Shown here: positions 35,308 through 44,575 of the stretch, piece by piece
Layout of the letters: the number at the start of each line of letters is the position of its first letter
How positions within the stretch are numbered: the first letter of the stretch is position 1
Assembly: GCA_050998805.1 (NCBI GenBank)
Contig: JBPCPV010000027.1
Location: forward strand, 62,001 to 126,000
Origin: JAICKM01 sp050998805
GTDB lineage: Bacteria > Chloroflexota > Chloroflexia > QHBQ01 > JAICKM01
Reading direction: 5' to 3'
Length of the DNA stretch: 64,000 nucleotides
Program-made: the position numbers and the translations under genes
Notes under the pieces: generated by a model
What the model was told of the DNA's origin: nothing
Databases searched by the model: none
What the model saw: only the letters and a program-made list of their open reading frames with translations

Positions 35308-37065
35308 CTACGGGCAGCCGGCGTTGCCCCAGGGGTCGCCGGGGCGGGGGCCGAGGAGTAGGCAACTTAACCAGGGGAACTCCTGGGTGGGGTCTATCGA
35401 ACCGACATCCGCCATGCTGGTCGGGTGGACCTGGAGATGGACGAAGGCACTGCCGGCACGCCCGGTCGAGCCGGTGATGCCCATGACCGTGCCGGGCTTG
35501 ATGGCGCTGCCCACATGCAGCGCGGGGTTGACCTGCCAGAGGTGGGAAAGCAGGATGTGGTGGCCGGTCTCGGCGGACTTCCACCAGATGTAGTTGCCGA
35601 GGCCGTGGCCGCAGGCCGCCGCGCCGGGCAGGCAGTTGTTCTCCAGCGCTTCGACTACGCCGCCGATGGGGGCCGTCTGGGTAACGCCGATAGTCGCATC
35701 GAGGTCGAGGCCGTACTCGGGGCCGCCGGGCGATAAGTGCCCGAACTCGGTGATCACATGGTAGACGTGCGGCAGCAGGTTCGCGTGCCCTGCTAAAGCC
35801 GGCTGGGCGGAAGGCGGGTAAGTCACTGCCGGCGGGCCGTTGGGTCCAGTGCTCCACGTACGCACCAACGTCTGCACATCGGCTATGTAGCCCGGCACGT
35901 CGTTGTCGTCGGTATTCGGCGCGTAGACAGGCACGATCTTGGAGACCGTTCGCAGGCCCCATTCGCGCGCATACTGCACGCTGATCAGGATGTACCAATC
36001 CTCAATGGAATCCTCCCACGTCGGGTAGTAGCGGAACCCCTGGTATTCCGGGGAGCCGACCGTCATCCGGCGGTTGCCGATAGAGTCCGTGACGCGGGCT
36101 ATGCCGAGGGTTCCGCCCCCGCTCTCGTGGAGGAAGAAGGCGAGCGCGTATGCGGGGTCGATCCCGTACTTCACCCCCAGGGAGTAGAACAAGGCCCCAC
36201 GCCCGGTTACCGGCGAGCCGTTTTCCTTGAGTATCCGGTCGATCTGGGCGGCGCTGATGCTCGGCGGGGCGAGCACGGCAAAATCCGGCGTGTGCCTTTG
36301 GATCGCCTTGTCGCCCGGCGGCGGGGGCCGGAGCTTTACAGTTGAGGGCTTGCGTAGCGGCGGGATGACGAGTACCTGGCTGGCCGAGATCGCCTTCTGG
36401 CTGGTGATCCCGTTCGTCGCCATCAGCGCCTTGATCGGCACTCCACTCTTCTGCGCTATCCCCGCGAGCGTGTCGCCGTGAAGTACCGTGTACTGTATCT
36501 GGGGGGCAGGCGTGGGGGTCACGCCCTTTAGGTCTGCCCTTTGCGCGTTCCGCATCGCATCAGAGTCCGACGGCGTTGGCGTCGAGTTTTGGGTTTTGGG
36601 TTTTGAGTTTTGAGTTTTGGGCGTTGGGGTTGAGCTTTTAGCTTTGGGTTTTGAGTTTTGAGCTGTTGCGGTTGCCACGGGTTCTTGAGTGGCGGTTGCG
36701 ATGATGGGTGCCGGCGTTGGTGTTGGGTTTTGCTTCGTGGGGGTAGGCGCGGCCGGTTCCTGGGTGGCTGTTGCGGGGGGCAGCGTTGGGCTTTGAGCTG
36801 TCGCGGTTGCGGGGGGCAGCGTTGCCTGTCCCTGTGAGGGAAGCGCTGGATTGTGATCCTCGCTGTCCGGCCACTGGTTCGTCACCGCAAGTCCCTTGCC
36901 CTGGACCGCCAGCTGCTGCGAAGGTTGCCTGCTGAGGCCGAGCGCGACCAGCACGGCCAGGATCAGGGCAGCGAGGCCCAGCCAGGCCGCAGGCCGGGAC
37001 ATGATGTTGCGTAGATGATAGAAATGGGGATCCCAATCGAGCGGTGTGCGCGGCACCGAGGGCAT
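35308..37065 (-). CDS. LysM protein with glucosaminidase-like and degenerate M23-like domains
   Basis: Protein of 585 residues. It has an N-terminal membrane anchor, then a long Thr/Pro/Ser linker. Part of the linker is encoded by 7-bp repeats (36584-36660), giving KTQNSKPKTQNSTP. One LysM (about 190-235) contains YTVLHGDTLAGIAQKSGV. A glucosaminidase/lysozyme-like segment (about 285-400) has FFLHESGGGTLG. The last part is M23-like but its metal ligands look lost: YGLDLD replaces HxxxD and VHLQVH replaces HLHFEV. It probably binds or trims peptidoglycan. ATG 37065 follows GGAGG. Confidence 0.8.
   Translation of the reverse strand: MPSVPRTPLDWDPHFYHLRNIMSRPAAWLGLAALILAVLVALGLSRQPSQQLAVQGKGLAVTNQWPDSEDHNPALPSQGQATLPPATATAQSPTLPPATATQEPAAPTPTKQNPTPTPAPIIATATQEPVATATAQNSKPKAKSSTPTPKTQNSKPKTQNSTPTPSDSDAMRNAQRADLKGVTPTPAPQIQYTVLHGDTLAGIAQKSGVPIKALMATNGITSQKAISASQVLVIPPLRKPSTVKLRPPPPGDKAIQRHTPDFAVLAPPSISAAQIDRILKENGSPVTGRGALFYSLGVKYGIDPAYALAFFLHESGGGTLGIARVTDSIGNRRMTVGSPEYQGFRYYPTWEDSIEDWYILISVQYAREWGLRTVSKIVPVYAPNTDDNDVPGYIADVQTLVRTWSTGPNGPPAVTYPPSAQPALAGHANLLPHVYHVITEFGHLSPGGPEYGLDLDATIGVTQTAPIGGVVEALENNCLPGAAACGHGLGNYIWWKSAETGHHILLSHLWQVNPALHVGSAIKPGTVMGITGSTGRAGSAFVHLQVHPTSMADVGSIDPTQEFPWLSCLLLGPRPGDPWGNAGCP
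36584..36660. repeat. Coding heptad repeat (AAAACTC type)
   Basis: On the plus strand GAGTTTT, GGGTTTT, GGGTTTT, GAGTTTT, GAGTTTT, GGGCGTT, GGGGTTG, AGCTTTT, AGCTTTG, GGTTTTG, AGTTTTG lie in one register (eleven units). Read on the minus strand they encode a 7-residue period, KTQNSKP/KTQNSTP. Confidence 0.85.
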
Positions 37066-37129
37066 AAGACGGTTCCTCCATAGGCTTAACCTGTGGGGCG
37101 GTCTTCTGACGCACCCAACGCCCACGCTG

Positions 37130-37135
37130 ATTATA
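37130..37135 (-). promoter_or_regulatory. Candidate -10 box of the LysM protein gene
   Basis: TATAAT on the minus strand, about 65 nt upstream of the start, in the 85-bp gap after the MFS gene. A TTGAAC is only 13 bp further upstream, too close for a standard spacer. Confidence 0.4.
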
Positions 37136-37150
37136 CAATAATTAGAGCGT

Positions 37151-38392
37151 TCAAGCCAGCGACCTCAACGGGCCGCGCAGCAGCCAGAGCGCCGAGACCG
37201 CGAAGCCGGCGGACGCGATCCAGAGCGTCGCGCGTGGGCCGATCCCCTCGGCGAGCGCGCCTGCGAGCAGAGCGCCGAGCGGGGCCACCCCGCCCTCGAG
37301 GAACTGCATACTCGCGTTTGCCCGCCCAAGCAATCGGTCGGGCACCAGGCTTTGACGTAGGCTGAGGGCGTTGATGAAATAGATCACCAGCCCGAAGTCG
37401 CCGAAGAACTGGGCGGCGAGCAGGAAACCGACAGGAGGCAGGCCGAACGCTCCGGCGAGCGGCGTCAATGGCGCGAAGGCCACGCTGAACGCGAGCGCGC
37501 CGATGATAGTGCGGCCCACGCCGTAGCGCCGCGAGAGCCGCTCGGCCAACAGCGCGCCCGGCAGCGCCCCCAGCCCGCCCGCGGTGATCAACAGACCGAG
37601 CACGCCCGGCGAGATGCCGAGTGTGGCGACCGCGTAGAGGCTGTAGAGCGCGCCGTAGAACCCGCCGAAGAAGTTGCGTATGCCCGAGCCGCCTGCGATG
37701 GACCGCAGCAGAGGGTGCCCGAGCACGAGCCGCAGCCCCTCGGTTACGTCGAGCCATATATTGGCCCGCTCCTGCTTCGGCTCAGGCGGCGGTTCGGGCT
37801 TGCTTATCAGCGCGAGCGAGGCGGCAGATGCCAGGTAGGAGAGCGCGTCGAACAGGATCGCTATCGGCGCAGTGAGGGCCTGCACCAAGCCTCCGGCCAA
37901 CGACGGCCCTCCGATCTCGGCAAGCGAACTCGACGCGCCGAGCTTGCTGTTCCCCTCTATGATCTGCTCACGGCTGACCAGCGCCGGCAAGTAGGATTGG
38001 CCGGCGACCTCGAAGAAGACCGTGAGCACTCCGGCCACCGCCGACACGATGTATAGCTGTTCGATCCGCAGGTAGCCGAGGATCGCCGCAGCCGGTATGG
38101 AGCCGAGGACGAGGGCGCGCGCGATGTCGGCGGCGATCATGATCGGCCTGCGCCGCAAGCGGTCCACCCAGACCCCGGCAGGCAGCCCGACCAGCAGCAC
38201 CGGCGCGCTGCCGATGGCGAACAGCAGACCCATCTCGCCCGGCGTCGCGTGCAGACTGATGACGGCGGCCAGCGGCAACCCGTCGCGCGTGATGCGCGAG
38301 CCGAACTCTGAGATGGCCTGCCCCGCCCAGAGCTTCATAAAGTCAGGGTGGTGCCAGAGGCCGGTGAAGCGCCGCCCGATCCGCATCCTCAA
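37151..38392 (-). CDS. MFS exporter (EntS-like)
   Basis: Protein of 413 residues with 12 helices. The loop 2-3 motif is GVWVDRLRRRPIMIAADIAR, and LPALVSREQIIEGNSKLGAS is typical of the enterobactin-exporter-like branch. It probably exports a small lipophilic compound; substrate unknown. It overlaps the upstream PsiE-like gene by 4 bp and is the last gene of the envelope operon. Confidence 0.87.
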   Translation of the reverse strand: MRMRIGRRFTGLWHHPDFMKLWAGQAISEFGSRITRDGLPLAAVISLHATPGEMGLLFAIGSAPVLLVGLPAGVWVDRLRRRPIMIAADIARALVLGSIPAAAILGYLRIEQLYIVSAVAGVLTVFFEVAGQSYLPALVSREQIIEGNSKLGASSSLAEIGGPSLAGGLVQALTAPIAILFDALSYLASAASLALISKPEPPPEPKQERANIWLDVTEGLRLVLGHPLLRSIAGGSGIRNFFGGFYGALYSLYAVATLGISPGVLGLLITAGGLGALPGALLAERLSRRYGVGRTIIGALAFSVAFAPLTPLAGAFGLPPVGFLLAAQFFGDFGLVIYFINALSLRQSLVPDRLLGRANASMQFLEGGVAPLGALLAGALAEGIGPRATLWIASAGFAVSALWLLRGPLRSLA

Positions 38393-39000
38393 TTTCGCGC
38401 TGCGCCCGCGTCCTTATCTAGTATATCGGCTCTGGTGACCAACCAGTAGCAGGCCACCAGCAGCACAGTGACGAGTGTCGTGCCCAGGAGTTCGAGGATC
38501 TGCTGGGTGAACAGATCGGATTGCATCGTATTCTGCTCGGCGGAGAGATGCACCGTGACGATCAGTATGTGGCGGACTGCCGAAATAATGCCGATTGTGA
38601 TCAGGGGGCGGAGGGCGAAGGTCCGTGAGCGCAGGTGGGCGACGACGGTGGCAAGGATCTCCAGGACGATCACGACAAACAAAACGTCGTTCACATCGGT
38701 CAAGATCACCTGGAAAAAGGTGACGGACGGACCCTGGAGTTGCAAGCCATCGAGGCCGGTCAGCAGGATATGCCCAAAGACCAGGGCGGCGATGCCCACC
38801 AGGACCGCAGCCACGCCGAGGTGCAGCAGGTCGTCCACCAGCTCGAACACCTGGTAGCTGAACGCACGCAGACGGATATGAGGCCCCCCCTTGAGGAACT
38901 CCTGCTCGCGCTCGGCGAGGACGCGCAGGTCTTCGTCGAATGTGTCCTTCTGCTGGGCGTTCCTCTCGGTGCCGGCCGCCGCCTCTTCGTGCTCGTCCAT
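38389..39000 (-). CDS. PsiE-family membrane protein
   Basis: Protein of 203 residues. A charged N-terminus precedes four helices. The PsiE pattern is seen in LEILATVVAHLRSRTFALRP followed by IGIISAVRHILIVTVH. PsiE was named for phosphate-starvation induction in E. coli; the molecular role is unknown. It lies 11 nt after the PBP gene and overlaps the MFS gene start. Confidence 0.78.
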   Translation of the reverse strand: MDEHEEAAAGTERNAQQKDTFDEDLRVLAEREQEFLKGGPHIRLRAFSYQVFELVDDLLHLGVAAVLVGIAALVFGHILLTGLDGLQLQGPSVTFFQVILTDVNDVLFVVIVLEILATVVAHLRSRTFALRPLITIGIISAVRHILIVTVHLSAEQNTMQSDLFTQQILELLGTTLVTVLLVACYWLVTRADILDKDAGAARN

Positions 39001-39011
39001 TCGGCGATCTC

Positions 39012-40904
39012 CTACTTCTGGGTGAGCGCTGCGAGCAGCGCGGCGCGGGCGATAGGCACGGCGACGCTGCTGCCCTCGCCGCCCTCTTCGACCATCGCGG
39101 CGACGGCATATTGCGGGCGGTTTGGGTCTTTTCCCGCGAAGCCGATGAACCAGGCGTGCGAAGTACCGCGCCCGGTCTCGGCGGTGCCGGTCTTGCCGCC
39201 GACGGCGTAGCCGGGGATCGTCGCGCCGTTCGCCCAGCCCTTCTGGACCGAGGTGATCATCATCTGGCGGAGGATCGCGTCGCTGTCAGGCGAAACCGCC
39301 CTGTCGAGGCTCGCAGGGTTCGTCTGCGCGACCACGCTGCCGTTCGGTGCCGTCACGCTGCCGACCAGGTAGGGCTGGGGCAGCTCGCCTCCTCGGGCGA
39401 CCGTCGCGGCGACAAGGGCCATCTCGAGCGGCGTGGCCTGCATCTCGCCCTGCCCGTAACTGATTGCGGCAAGGTCGTTCGGGGCGTTCGGGCCGTCGAG
39501 GTAGTTCGGGCTGCTGAACAGGCGGCTCGCCTCCACCGGCACGCCCATCGCGGGGTTGTTTTGGTTGTAGTCGCGCTCGAAGCCGAACCTGCGGCCATAG
39601 CTGACGAGTGGATCGCCGCCGAGGACGTTGACCCCCAACTCCGCGAAGACCACGTTGAGCGACCACTGGTAGCCCTCCATGAGCGTGAAGTGGTTGTTAG
39701 GGTGGTTTGCGGGGCGGCAGGTCGAGCAGTCAACATGCGAGTAGGAGCCGGGCTGGACCTTCAGGCTGCCGGTGTCGGTGAAGAGCGTATTCGGGCGGAC
39801 CTTGCCTTCGTCAACCGCCGCCGCCAGCGTCACCGTCTTGAACGTCGAGCCGGGCGGGTAAAGGCCCTGCGTGGCGCGGTCCAGCATGGGAAGGTCGGGC
39901 CGGGCTTTTTCGTTGGCGACGCTGTTCCAGTAGTCCACGATCCGCTTGTTTTCGGCGTCCCAGATGGCGGCGTTCGGGTTGAAGGCCAGGCCGTTCGGGT
40001 CAAAATGCGGGTAGCTGACCAACGCCAGCACTGCGCCGGTCTGTGCATCGAGCACGACCACCGCACCCTTGCGCGCGCCGAGCGCGGCCGTCGCAGCGTT
40101 CTGTATCGAGGGCACGAGCGTCAGGTGGACATCCGAGCCGACCGTCGCGCGGTGGAGCAGGCGGTCCTCTTCGCTGACCAGGGGGTTGCTCTCTGCCCGC
40201 CCGCTCAGGTAATCGTCGTAGTTGCTCTCCAGGCCCGACAGCCCATAAATCGTCGGGTTGTAGAAGCCGAGCAGGTAGCCCATGTTGTCCACGGGATACG
40301 TCCTTTGGACATAGCCGGTATCCGAGTAGACAGTACGCCCGGCGATCACCCGTCCCGAAGCATCGAGGATCTGGCCGCGCTGGACCTTCAGGTCGTGCGA
40401 CAGCAGGCGCGGGTTCTGCAACGAGTCGGTGCCTGTCGAGAGCGGCGTCGGGTTCGCGATGGTCTGAGTGAATGTGATGCTCTGGCCGTTGCGAATGAGC
40501 TGAGTATCGCGCTGGTAGAGGTTCGGCGAGATCTGCGTGGTCACGTTGATCACGCGGCTGCCGGAGATGGCAGACGCCTGCGCGACCTGCTGCCTGAAAA
40601 GGTGCGCGCCGAGCAGCAGGAAGCCCGCCAGGAGGAAGCCCGCTAGGAGTTGCACGCTGTGGCTCAGGTTCTCTTGACGTGCGCGCTCCCGCTCTTCGGG
40701 CGTGAGGCTCGTGGTGGGAGCGCGGCGTGCGGGCGTGGGCACGGCGGTCCAGACAAGATAGAGCAGGCAGACGAATATCACGCCGAGGCAGATCAGCCAG
40801 ACCTGGTCGCTCGCCAAGAGCGCGCCGGCAAATGTCACGCCGATAGCTAGGAAGCCGAGCAGCGGGCGCAGGAAGTTGTGAAGCCAGTCCATAGAGTTCC
40901 TCAT
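39012..40904 (-). CDS. Penicillin-binding protein, transpeptidase (PbpA/FtsI class)
   Basis: Protein of 630 residues. Two or three N-terminal helices precede a dimerisation region (about 150-290) and the transpeptidase. The catalytic Ser is in YPPGSTFKTVTLA, the second motif falls around SYGQGEMQATP, and the KTG motif is VGGKTGTAETGRG. It cross-links peptidoglycan and would work with the SEDS protein encoded just upstream. ATG 40904 overlaps the ftsW stop (ATGA); an alternative ATG at 40892 has a better GAGGA site. Confidence 0.92.
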   Translation of the reverse strand: MRNSMDWLHNFLRPLLGFLAIGVTFAGALLASDQVWLICLGVIFVCLLYLVWTAVPTPARRAPTTSLTPEERERARQENLSHSVQLLAGFLLAGFLLLGAHLFRQQVAQASAISGSRVINVTTQISPNLYQRDTQLIRNGQSITFTQTIANPTPLSTGTDSLQNPRLLSHDLKVQRGQILDASGRVIAGRTVYSDTGYVQRTYPVDNMGYLLGFYNPTIYGLSGLESNYDDYLSGRAESNPLVSEEDRLLHRATVGSDVHLTLVPSIQNAATAALGARKGAVVVLDAQTGAVLALVSYPHFDPNGLAFNPNAAIWDAENKRIVDYWNSVANEKARPDLPMLDRATQGLYPPGSTFKTVTLAAAVDEGKVRPNTLFTDTGSLKVQPGSYSHVDCSTCRPANHPNNHFTLMEGYQWSLNVVFAELGVNVLGGDPLVSYGRRFGFERDYNQNNPAMGVPVEASRLFSSPNYLDGPNAPNDLAAISYGQGEMQATPLEMALVAATVARGGELPQPYLVGSVTAPNGSVVAQTNPASLDRAVSPDSDAILRQMMITSVQKGWANGATIPGYAVGGKTGTAETGRGTSHAWFIGFAGKDPNRPQYAVAAMVEEGGEGSSVAVPIARAALLAALTQK

Positions 40905-42301
40905 ATTGCCTGAGCCTGGCTCGGCTCGGGGCGAGCCGGAGCGGGTGGGGTCGCCGGTACTGGCACCGGTGCCTTGCGCTCGCCGGCAGCCGCCGTCAGC
41001 GCCGAGATCCGCAGCAGCAGGCCGATGATCACAAAGTTCGTGAGCAGCGAGGAGCCGCCATAGCTGACGAAAGGCAGGGTGATGCCGGTGAGGGGCACCA
41101 TGCCTGTCGCGCCGCCGAGGATGATCAGGGTTTGCAGGCCGAGGATCGTGCTGAGGCCGACCGCGAGCATCTGGTGGAAGTTGTCGCGGGCGCGCAGCGC
41201 GATGTGGTAGCCGCGGAAGACGAGCAGCAGGTAGAAGCAGACCGTGGCGAGTGTTCCCGCCAGGCCAAGTTCCTCACCGATAGCGGCGAACACGAAGTCG
41301 GTGTGGATCGCAGGCACCCAGGCGGGGCTGCCGTAGCCAAAGCCGGTGCCGAACGCGCCGCCGGTCGCGTAAGCGTAGAGTGCCTGCACGTACTGGTAGC
41401 CGCTGCCCGAGGCGTAGGGCCAGGGGTTCAGCCAGATGTCGAGGCGCAGGCGCACGACGGAGAACAGGTAATACATCACGAGCGAGCCGGCGGAGAAGGC
41501 GACCAGCCCCCCCACGACATAGAGAGGCTTGCCTGTGGCGACGTAGAGCATCGCCAGGAAGATGCCGAAGAAAAGCAGCGCGCTGCCGAGATCCTTCTGG
41601 ACGACGAAGAGCAACATCGCCACGCCCCAAACCGCCGCCATTGGCAGCAGATAGGGCAGCGGCGGCAGGCTGATCCGCCCAAGCCGGATGTTCAGGGCGA
41701 GCAGGTCGCGGATGTCGTAGAGATAGCCCGCGAGAAAGATGACGAGCACGACTTTGAGCAGCTCGGACGGCTGGAAGGCGAACGGCCCGAGCTTGAACCA
41801 GAGGCGGATGCCGCTGCCGTTGAGATCCTGCCCGAAGAAGAGCGTCGCCGCGACAAGCCCCGTGCCGAGCAGTGCCCAGGTGTACTTGTAGCGGCGCAGC
41901 CAGACGAGATCTCGGCTAGCTACCAGCGTGGCGATCAGCGCCGCGAAGCCGAGCGTGATCCAGAGCATCTGCTTGCTCGCCACATCTTCATAGCCGGCCG
42001 TCGGGTAGGTCCGCACGAGGCTCGGCTGTAGCCTCTGGATCGTGATCATGCCGAGGCCGGTGATGACGCCTACTACCGGCAAAAGCACCTGGTCGGCCCC
42101 GCGCTGGGTCGCGCCCAGAAAGAAGTGCGTCGCGTAGAGCAGGCCGATGAACAGGAAGCTCATCCAGAGGTCGCGCCAGGTGAGCGCCAGCTTCTCGGTC
42201 GGCACGACGATCACGATCAGCATCCCGACGAGGCTGAGTATCGCGGGCACGAGCAGCAGCTGGAACTCGGTCCAGCGCCATCGGCGGAGTGTGCGGATCA
42301 C
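40901..42301 (-). CDS. ftsW: FtsW/RodA/SpoVE (SEDS) glycosyltransferase
   Basis: Protein of 466 residues with ten helices. SEDS proteins polymerise lipid II. Family segments are LWFKLGPFAFQPSELLKVVL (with the catalytic-loop Trp/Pro/Glu), VQKDLGSALLFFGIFLAML and TGITLPFVSYGGSSLL. It starts at GTG 42301 in an overlap with the MTA phosphorylase stop and is coupled to the PBP. FtsW versus RodA cannot be settled from sequence alone. Confidence 0.92.
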   Translation of the reverse strand: MIRTLRRWRWTEFQLLLVPAILSLVGMLIVIVVPTEKLALTWRDLWMSFLFIGLLYATHFFLGATQRGADQVLLPVVGVITGLGMITIQRLQPSLVRTYPTAGYEDVASKQMLWITLGFAALIATLVASRDLVWLRRYKYTWALLGTGLVAATLFFGQDLNGSGIRLWFKLGPFAFQPSELLKVVLVIFLAGYLYDIRDLLALNIRLGRISLPPLPYLLPMAAVWGVAMLLFVVQKDLGSALLFFGIFLAMLYVATGKPLYVVGGLVAFSAGSLVMYYLFSVVRLRLDIWLNPWPYASGSGYQYVQALYAYATGGAFGTGFGYGSPAWVPAIHTDFVFAAIGEELGLAGTLATVCFYLLLVFRGYHIALRARDNFHQMLAVGLSTILGLQTLIILGGATGMVPLTGITLPFVSYGGSSLLTNFVIIGLLLRISALTAAAGERKAPVPVPATPPAPARPEPSQAQAI

Positions 42302-43179
42302 TTACTGCCTCCGGTCACCCGCGCCAGGATCGGCCACAGGCGCTCGCGCACGTCGCCGGGGATCGCGTCGGGCGCGGTCATGAGCGCGCCGTCCAGGGCG
42401 CGCCCACAGGAGCATCCGGCGTCGGCTTGGGAGACTATGCCGGCGACGAGCGCCGCCACGACGGCCTGCGCCTGCGCCACGTTGCGTTGCAGCATGGCTA
42501 GGACCATCTCGACGGTCACCGCGCCGTGTGTATCGTGCCAGCTGTCATAATCGGTAACGAGCGCGAGGTTGGCGCAGCAGATCTCGGCTTCCCGCGCCAG
42601 GCGGGCTTCGGGCAGGGCGGTCATGCCGATGACTGAGACGCCCCAGGAGCGGAAGAGCAGCGACTCGGCTCGCGTCGAAAACTGCGGCCCCTCTATCACG
42701 ATATGCGCGCCGCCGTCATGGACGGTTCCCCCGGCGGCCCGCCCTGCTGCGGCAAGCTCGGCGCGCAGTTCGGGGCAGTACGGCTCGGAGAAGGCGACAT
42801 GGCCCACGAGGCCGTCGCCGAAGAAGCTGCGGGGGCGGCGCACCGTGCGGTCGATCAGCTGGTCGGGAACGAGCAGGTGGCCCGGCTCTATCTCTTCGCG
42901 CATACTGCCCACCGCGCTCACCGAGAGCAGGCGTTCGACGCCGAGGCTCTTGAGCGCCCAGATGTTGGCCCGCACGGGCACCTCGCTCGGGCTGATAGTG
43001 TGGCCCCGCCCATGCCGCGCCAGGAACGCCGTTCGCCGCCCCGCCAGCGTGCCGAGCAGGATCGCATCGCTCGGCGGGCCGAACGGCGTATCCACCCGAA
43101 CCTCGTCGGCCTCGGTCAGTCCCGGCACCTGATAGAACCCCGACCCGCCGATGATCCCGACCTTAGCGCCCTCGACCAC
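42298..43179 (-). CDS. mtnP: S-methyl-5'-thioadenosine phosphorylase
   Basis: Protein of 293 residues in the purine nucleoside phosphorylase/MTAP family. It cleaves methylthioadenosine by phosphate. Key segments are VGIIGGSGFYQVPGL, phosphate-binding FLARHGRGHTISPSEVP, and GPQFSTRAESLLFRSWGVSV with IGMTALPEARLAREAEICC. The GTG at 43179 was chosen because GGGAGG lies about 8 nt upstream and the product then starts in the usual place; the frame extends to 43224. An unusual CSCGR cluster is near the C-terminus. Confidence 0.9.
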   Translation of the reverse strand: MVEGAKVGIIGGSGFYQVPGLTEADEVRVDTPFGPPSDAILLGTLAGRRTAFLARHGRGHTISPSEVPVRANIWALKSLGVERLLSVSAVGSMREEIEPGHLLVPDQLIDRTVRRPRSFFGDGLVGHVAFSEPYCPELRAELAAAGRAAGGTVHDGGAHIVIEGPQFSTRAESLLFRSWGVSVIGMTALPEARLAREAEICCANLALVTDYDSWHDTHGAVTVEMVLAMLQRNVAQAQAVVAALVAGIVSQADAGCSCGRALDGALMTAPDAIPGDVRERLWPILARVTGGSK

Positions 43180-43184
43180 TCCGC

Positions 43185-43616
43185 CTACCTCCCCACGAAC
43201 CGCGCATGTTCCACCATTATACACCGATCCACCACGACGAGCAGCCCGGCGGCGCGCGCCCGTTCTGCCGCCTCCTGATCTATCACCCCAAGCTGCATCC
43301 AGATGCCGCGCGCCCCGGCCGCGATGGCCTCGTCCACCACCTCGGAGACGTACTCCGACCGCCGGAAGACGTTCACCAACTCGACCTGCCCGCCTATCTC
43401 GCTCAACGATGGGTACGACTTCTCGCCGAGCGACTCGCTTATCGTCGGGTTTACAGGGACGATCTTGTAGCCATGCTGCTGCATATAGGCGGCCACGTTG
43501 TAGCTTGTGCGCCCGGGGCTGGCGGAGAGGCCGACGACGGCGATCCTCTTCATTTCAAGCATCTCGCGTATAGCGGCCGGGTCATTGATCGGCGGAGCGG
43601 GCGGGCGTTCGGTCAT
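43185..43616 (-). CDS. CoA-binding protein (YccU-like)
   Basis: Protein of 143 residues with a Rossmann-like CoA-binding fold: MKRIAVVGLSASPGRTSYNV, VNPTISESLGEKSYPSL and GARGIWMQLGVIDQEAAERA. Members bind CoA; their reaction is not known. ATG 43616 follows GGAGG by 9 nt. MTA phosphorylase follows after 5 nt. Confidence 0.87.
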   Translation of the reverse strand: MTERPPAPPINDPAAIREMLEMKRIAVVGLSASPGRTSYNVAAYMQQHGYKIVPVNPTISESLGEKSYPSLSEIGGQVELVNVFRRSEYVSEVVDEAIAAGARGIWMQLGVIDQEAAERARAAGLLVVVDRCIMVEHARFVGR

Positions 43617-43623
43617 GGTGTTG

Positions 43624-43672
43624 AACCTCCGGGTTAGTTGTCGGCTTTCAGCAACGGATGTGCCAACAGTTG
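43624..43672. repeat. Remnant of heptad repeat between folD and the CoA-binding gene
   Basis: GTTGTCGGCTTTCAGC and, in reverse, GCTGTCAACTGTTGGC resemble the units at 9-50. It is degenerate and lies in the only sizeable gap of the operon. Confidence 0.45.
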
Positions 43673-43678
43673 ACAGCA

Positions 43679-44575
43679 TCACTCGTGCAGCACCTTCCGT
43701 ACCGCCCTGAGCGTGTTCTGCACCAGCATGAGGTTGGTCACTGGGCCGATGCCGCCGGGGACAGGGCTGACGGCAGCGGCGACCGCGCAGGCCCCCGCGA
43801 AGTCCACATCGCCGCGCATCTTGCCGTCCACCACGCTCACTCCGAAGTCGAGCACGACCGCGCCCGGCTTGAGCATCTCGCCGCGCACAAGGCCGGGCCT
43901 GCCGACCGCGCACGCGACCAGATCCGCCTCGCCGATCAGGCGGCGGAGAGTTGCTGGCGGGGTGTAGGAATGGGCGGTAGTCACGGTGGCGTTCTCGGCG
44001 AGGAGCATGAAGGCGAGGGGCCTCCCAACAACCGGCGACCGCCCGATGACGAGCGCAGACTTGCCCGCCAGGGTGATGCCGGCGCGCCGCAGCAGTGCTA
44101 TCCCGGCCTGGGGCGTCGGCGGCACGAAGTAATCGCGGCCGGTGTAGTTCAATGTCAGCCGCCCGGCGTTCTCAGGGTGTATACCGTCCACGTCCTTCGC
44201 GGGGTCGAGCACCTCGCTGACCGTCTCGGGGCCGAGCGGCGGCGGCAGGGGCAGCTGCACGATCACCCCGGCGACCTCCGGCAGCACGTTGAGGCGGGCG
44301 ATCTCGGCCTGCAACATGCCCCGTGTGGCCGACTGCGGCAGCTCGATCAGCTGGACCGGCAAGCCGACCGCCCCACAGGTCTTCTGGATCATGCGGAGGT
44401 AGCCCCGCGATGCCGGATCGTCGCCGACGATGACCACGGCGAGGCCCGGCAACACCGGTTGGCGGGTTTTGAGGTCGGCAATGGTTGCGGCGGCTGCCTC
44501 GCTGAGTTCTGCGGCCAGCGCCCGCCCATCGAGGATGTGCGCGCGGCACGCAGCCTGCTCGGCTTGCCGGATCAT
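43679..44575 (-). CDS. folD: Methylenetetrahydrofolate dehydrogenase/cyclohydrolase
   Basis: Protein of 298 residues. It interconverts methylene-THF and formyl-THF in one-carbon metabolism. FolD signatures are VIVGDDPASRGYLRMIQKTC, QLPLPPPLG with DPAKDVDGIHPENAGRL, and SALVIGRSPVVGRPLAFMLL with VSPVPGGIGPVTNLML. The catalytic Lys is in the RMIQKTC segment, shifted from the usual Y..K. ATG 44575 overlaps the upstream stop in ATGA. The frame continues far upstream (to 45541), but that part is antisense to the peptidase gene. Confidence 0.93.
   Translation of the reverse strand: MIRQAEQAACRAHILDGRALAAELSEAAAATIADLKTRQPVLPGLAVVIVGDDPASRGYLRMIQKTCGAVGLPVQLIELPQSATRGMLQAEIARLNVLPEVAGVIVQLPLPPPLGPETVSEVLDPAKDVDGIHPENAGRLTLNYTGRDYFVPPTPQAGIALLRRAGITLAGKSALVIGRSPVVGRPLAFMLLAENATVTTAHSYTPPATLRRLIGEADLVACAVGRPGLVRGEMLKPGAVVLDFGVSVVDGKMRGDVDFAGACAVAAAVSPVPGGIGPVTNLMLVQNTLRAVRKVLHE

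Noticed and set aside
38940..40646. 568-residue plus-strand ORF opposite the PBP gene
   Set aside because: It overlaps a transpeptidase with intact motifs on the other strand. The translation is Arg/Ala/Val/Asp-biased and without domains.
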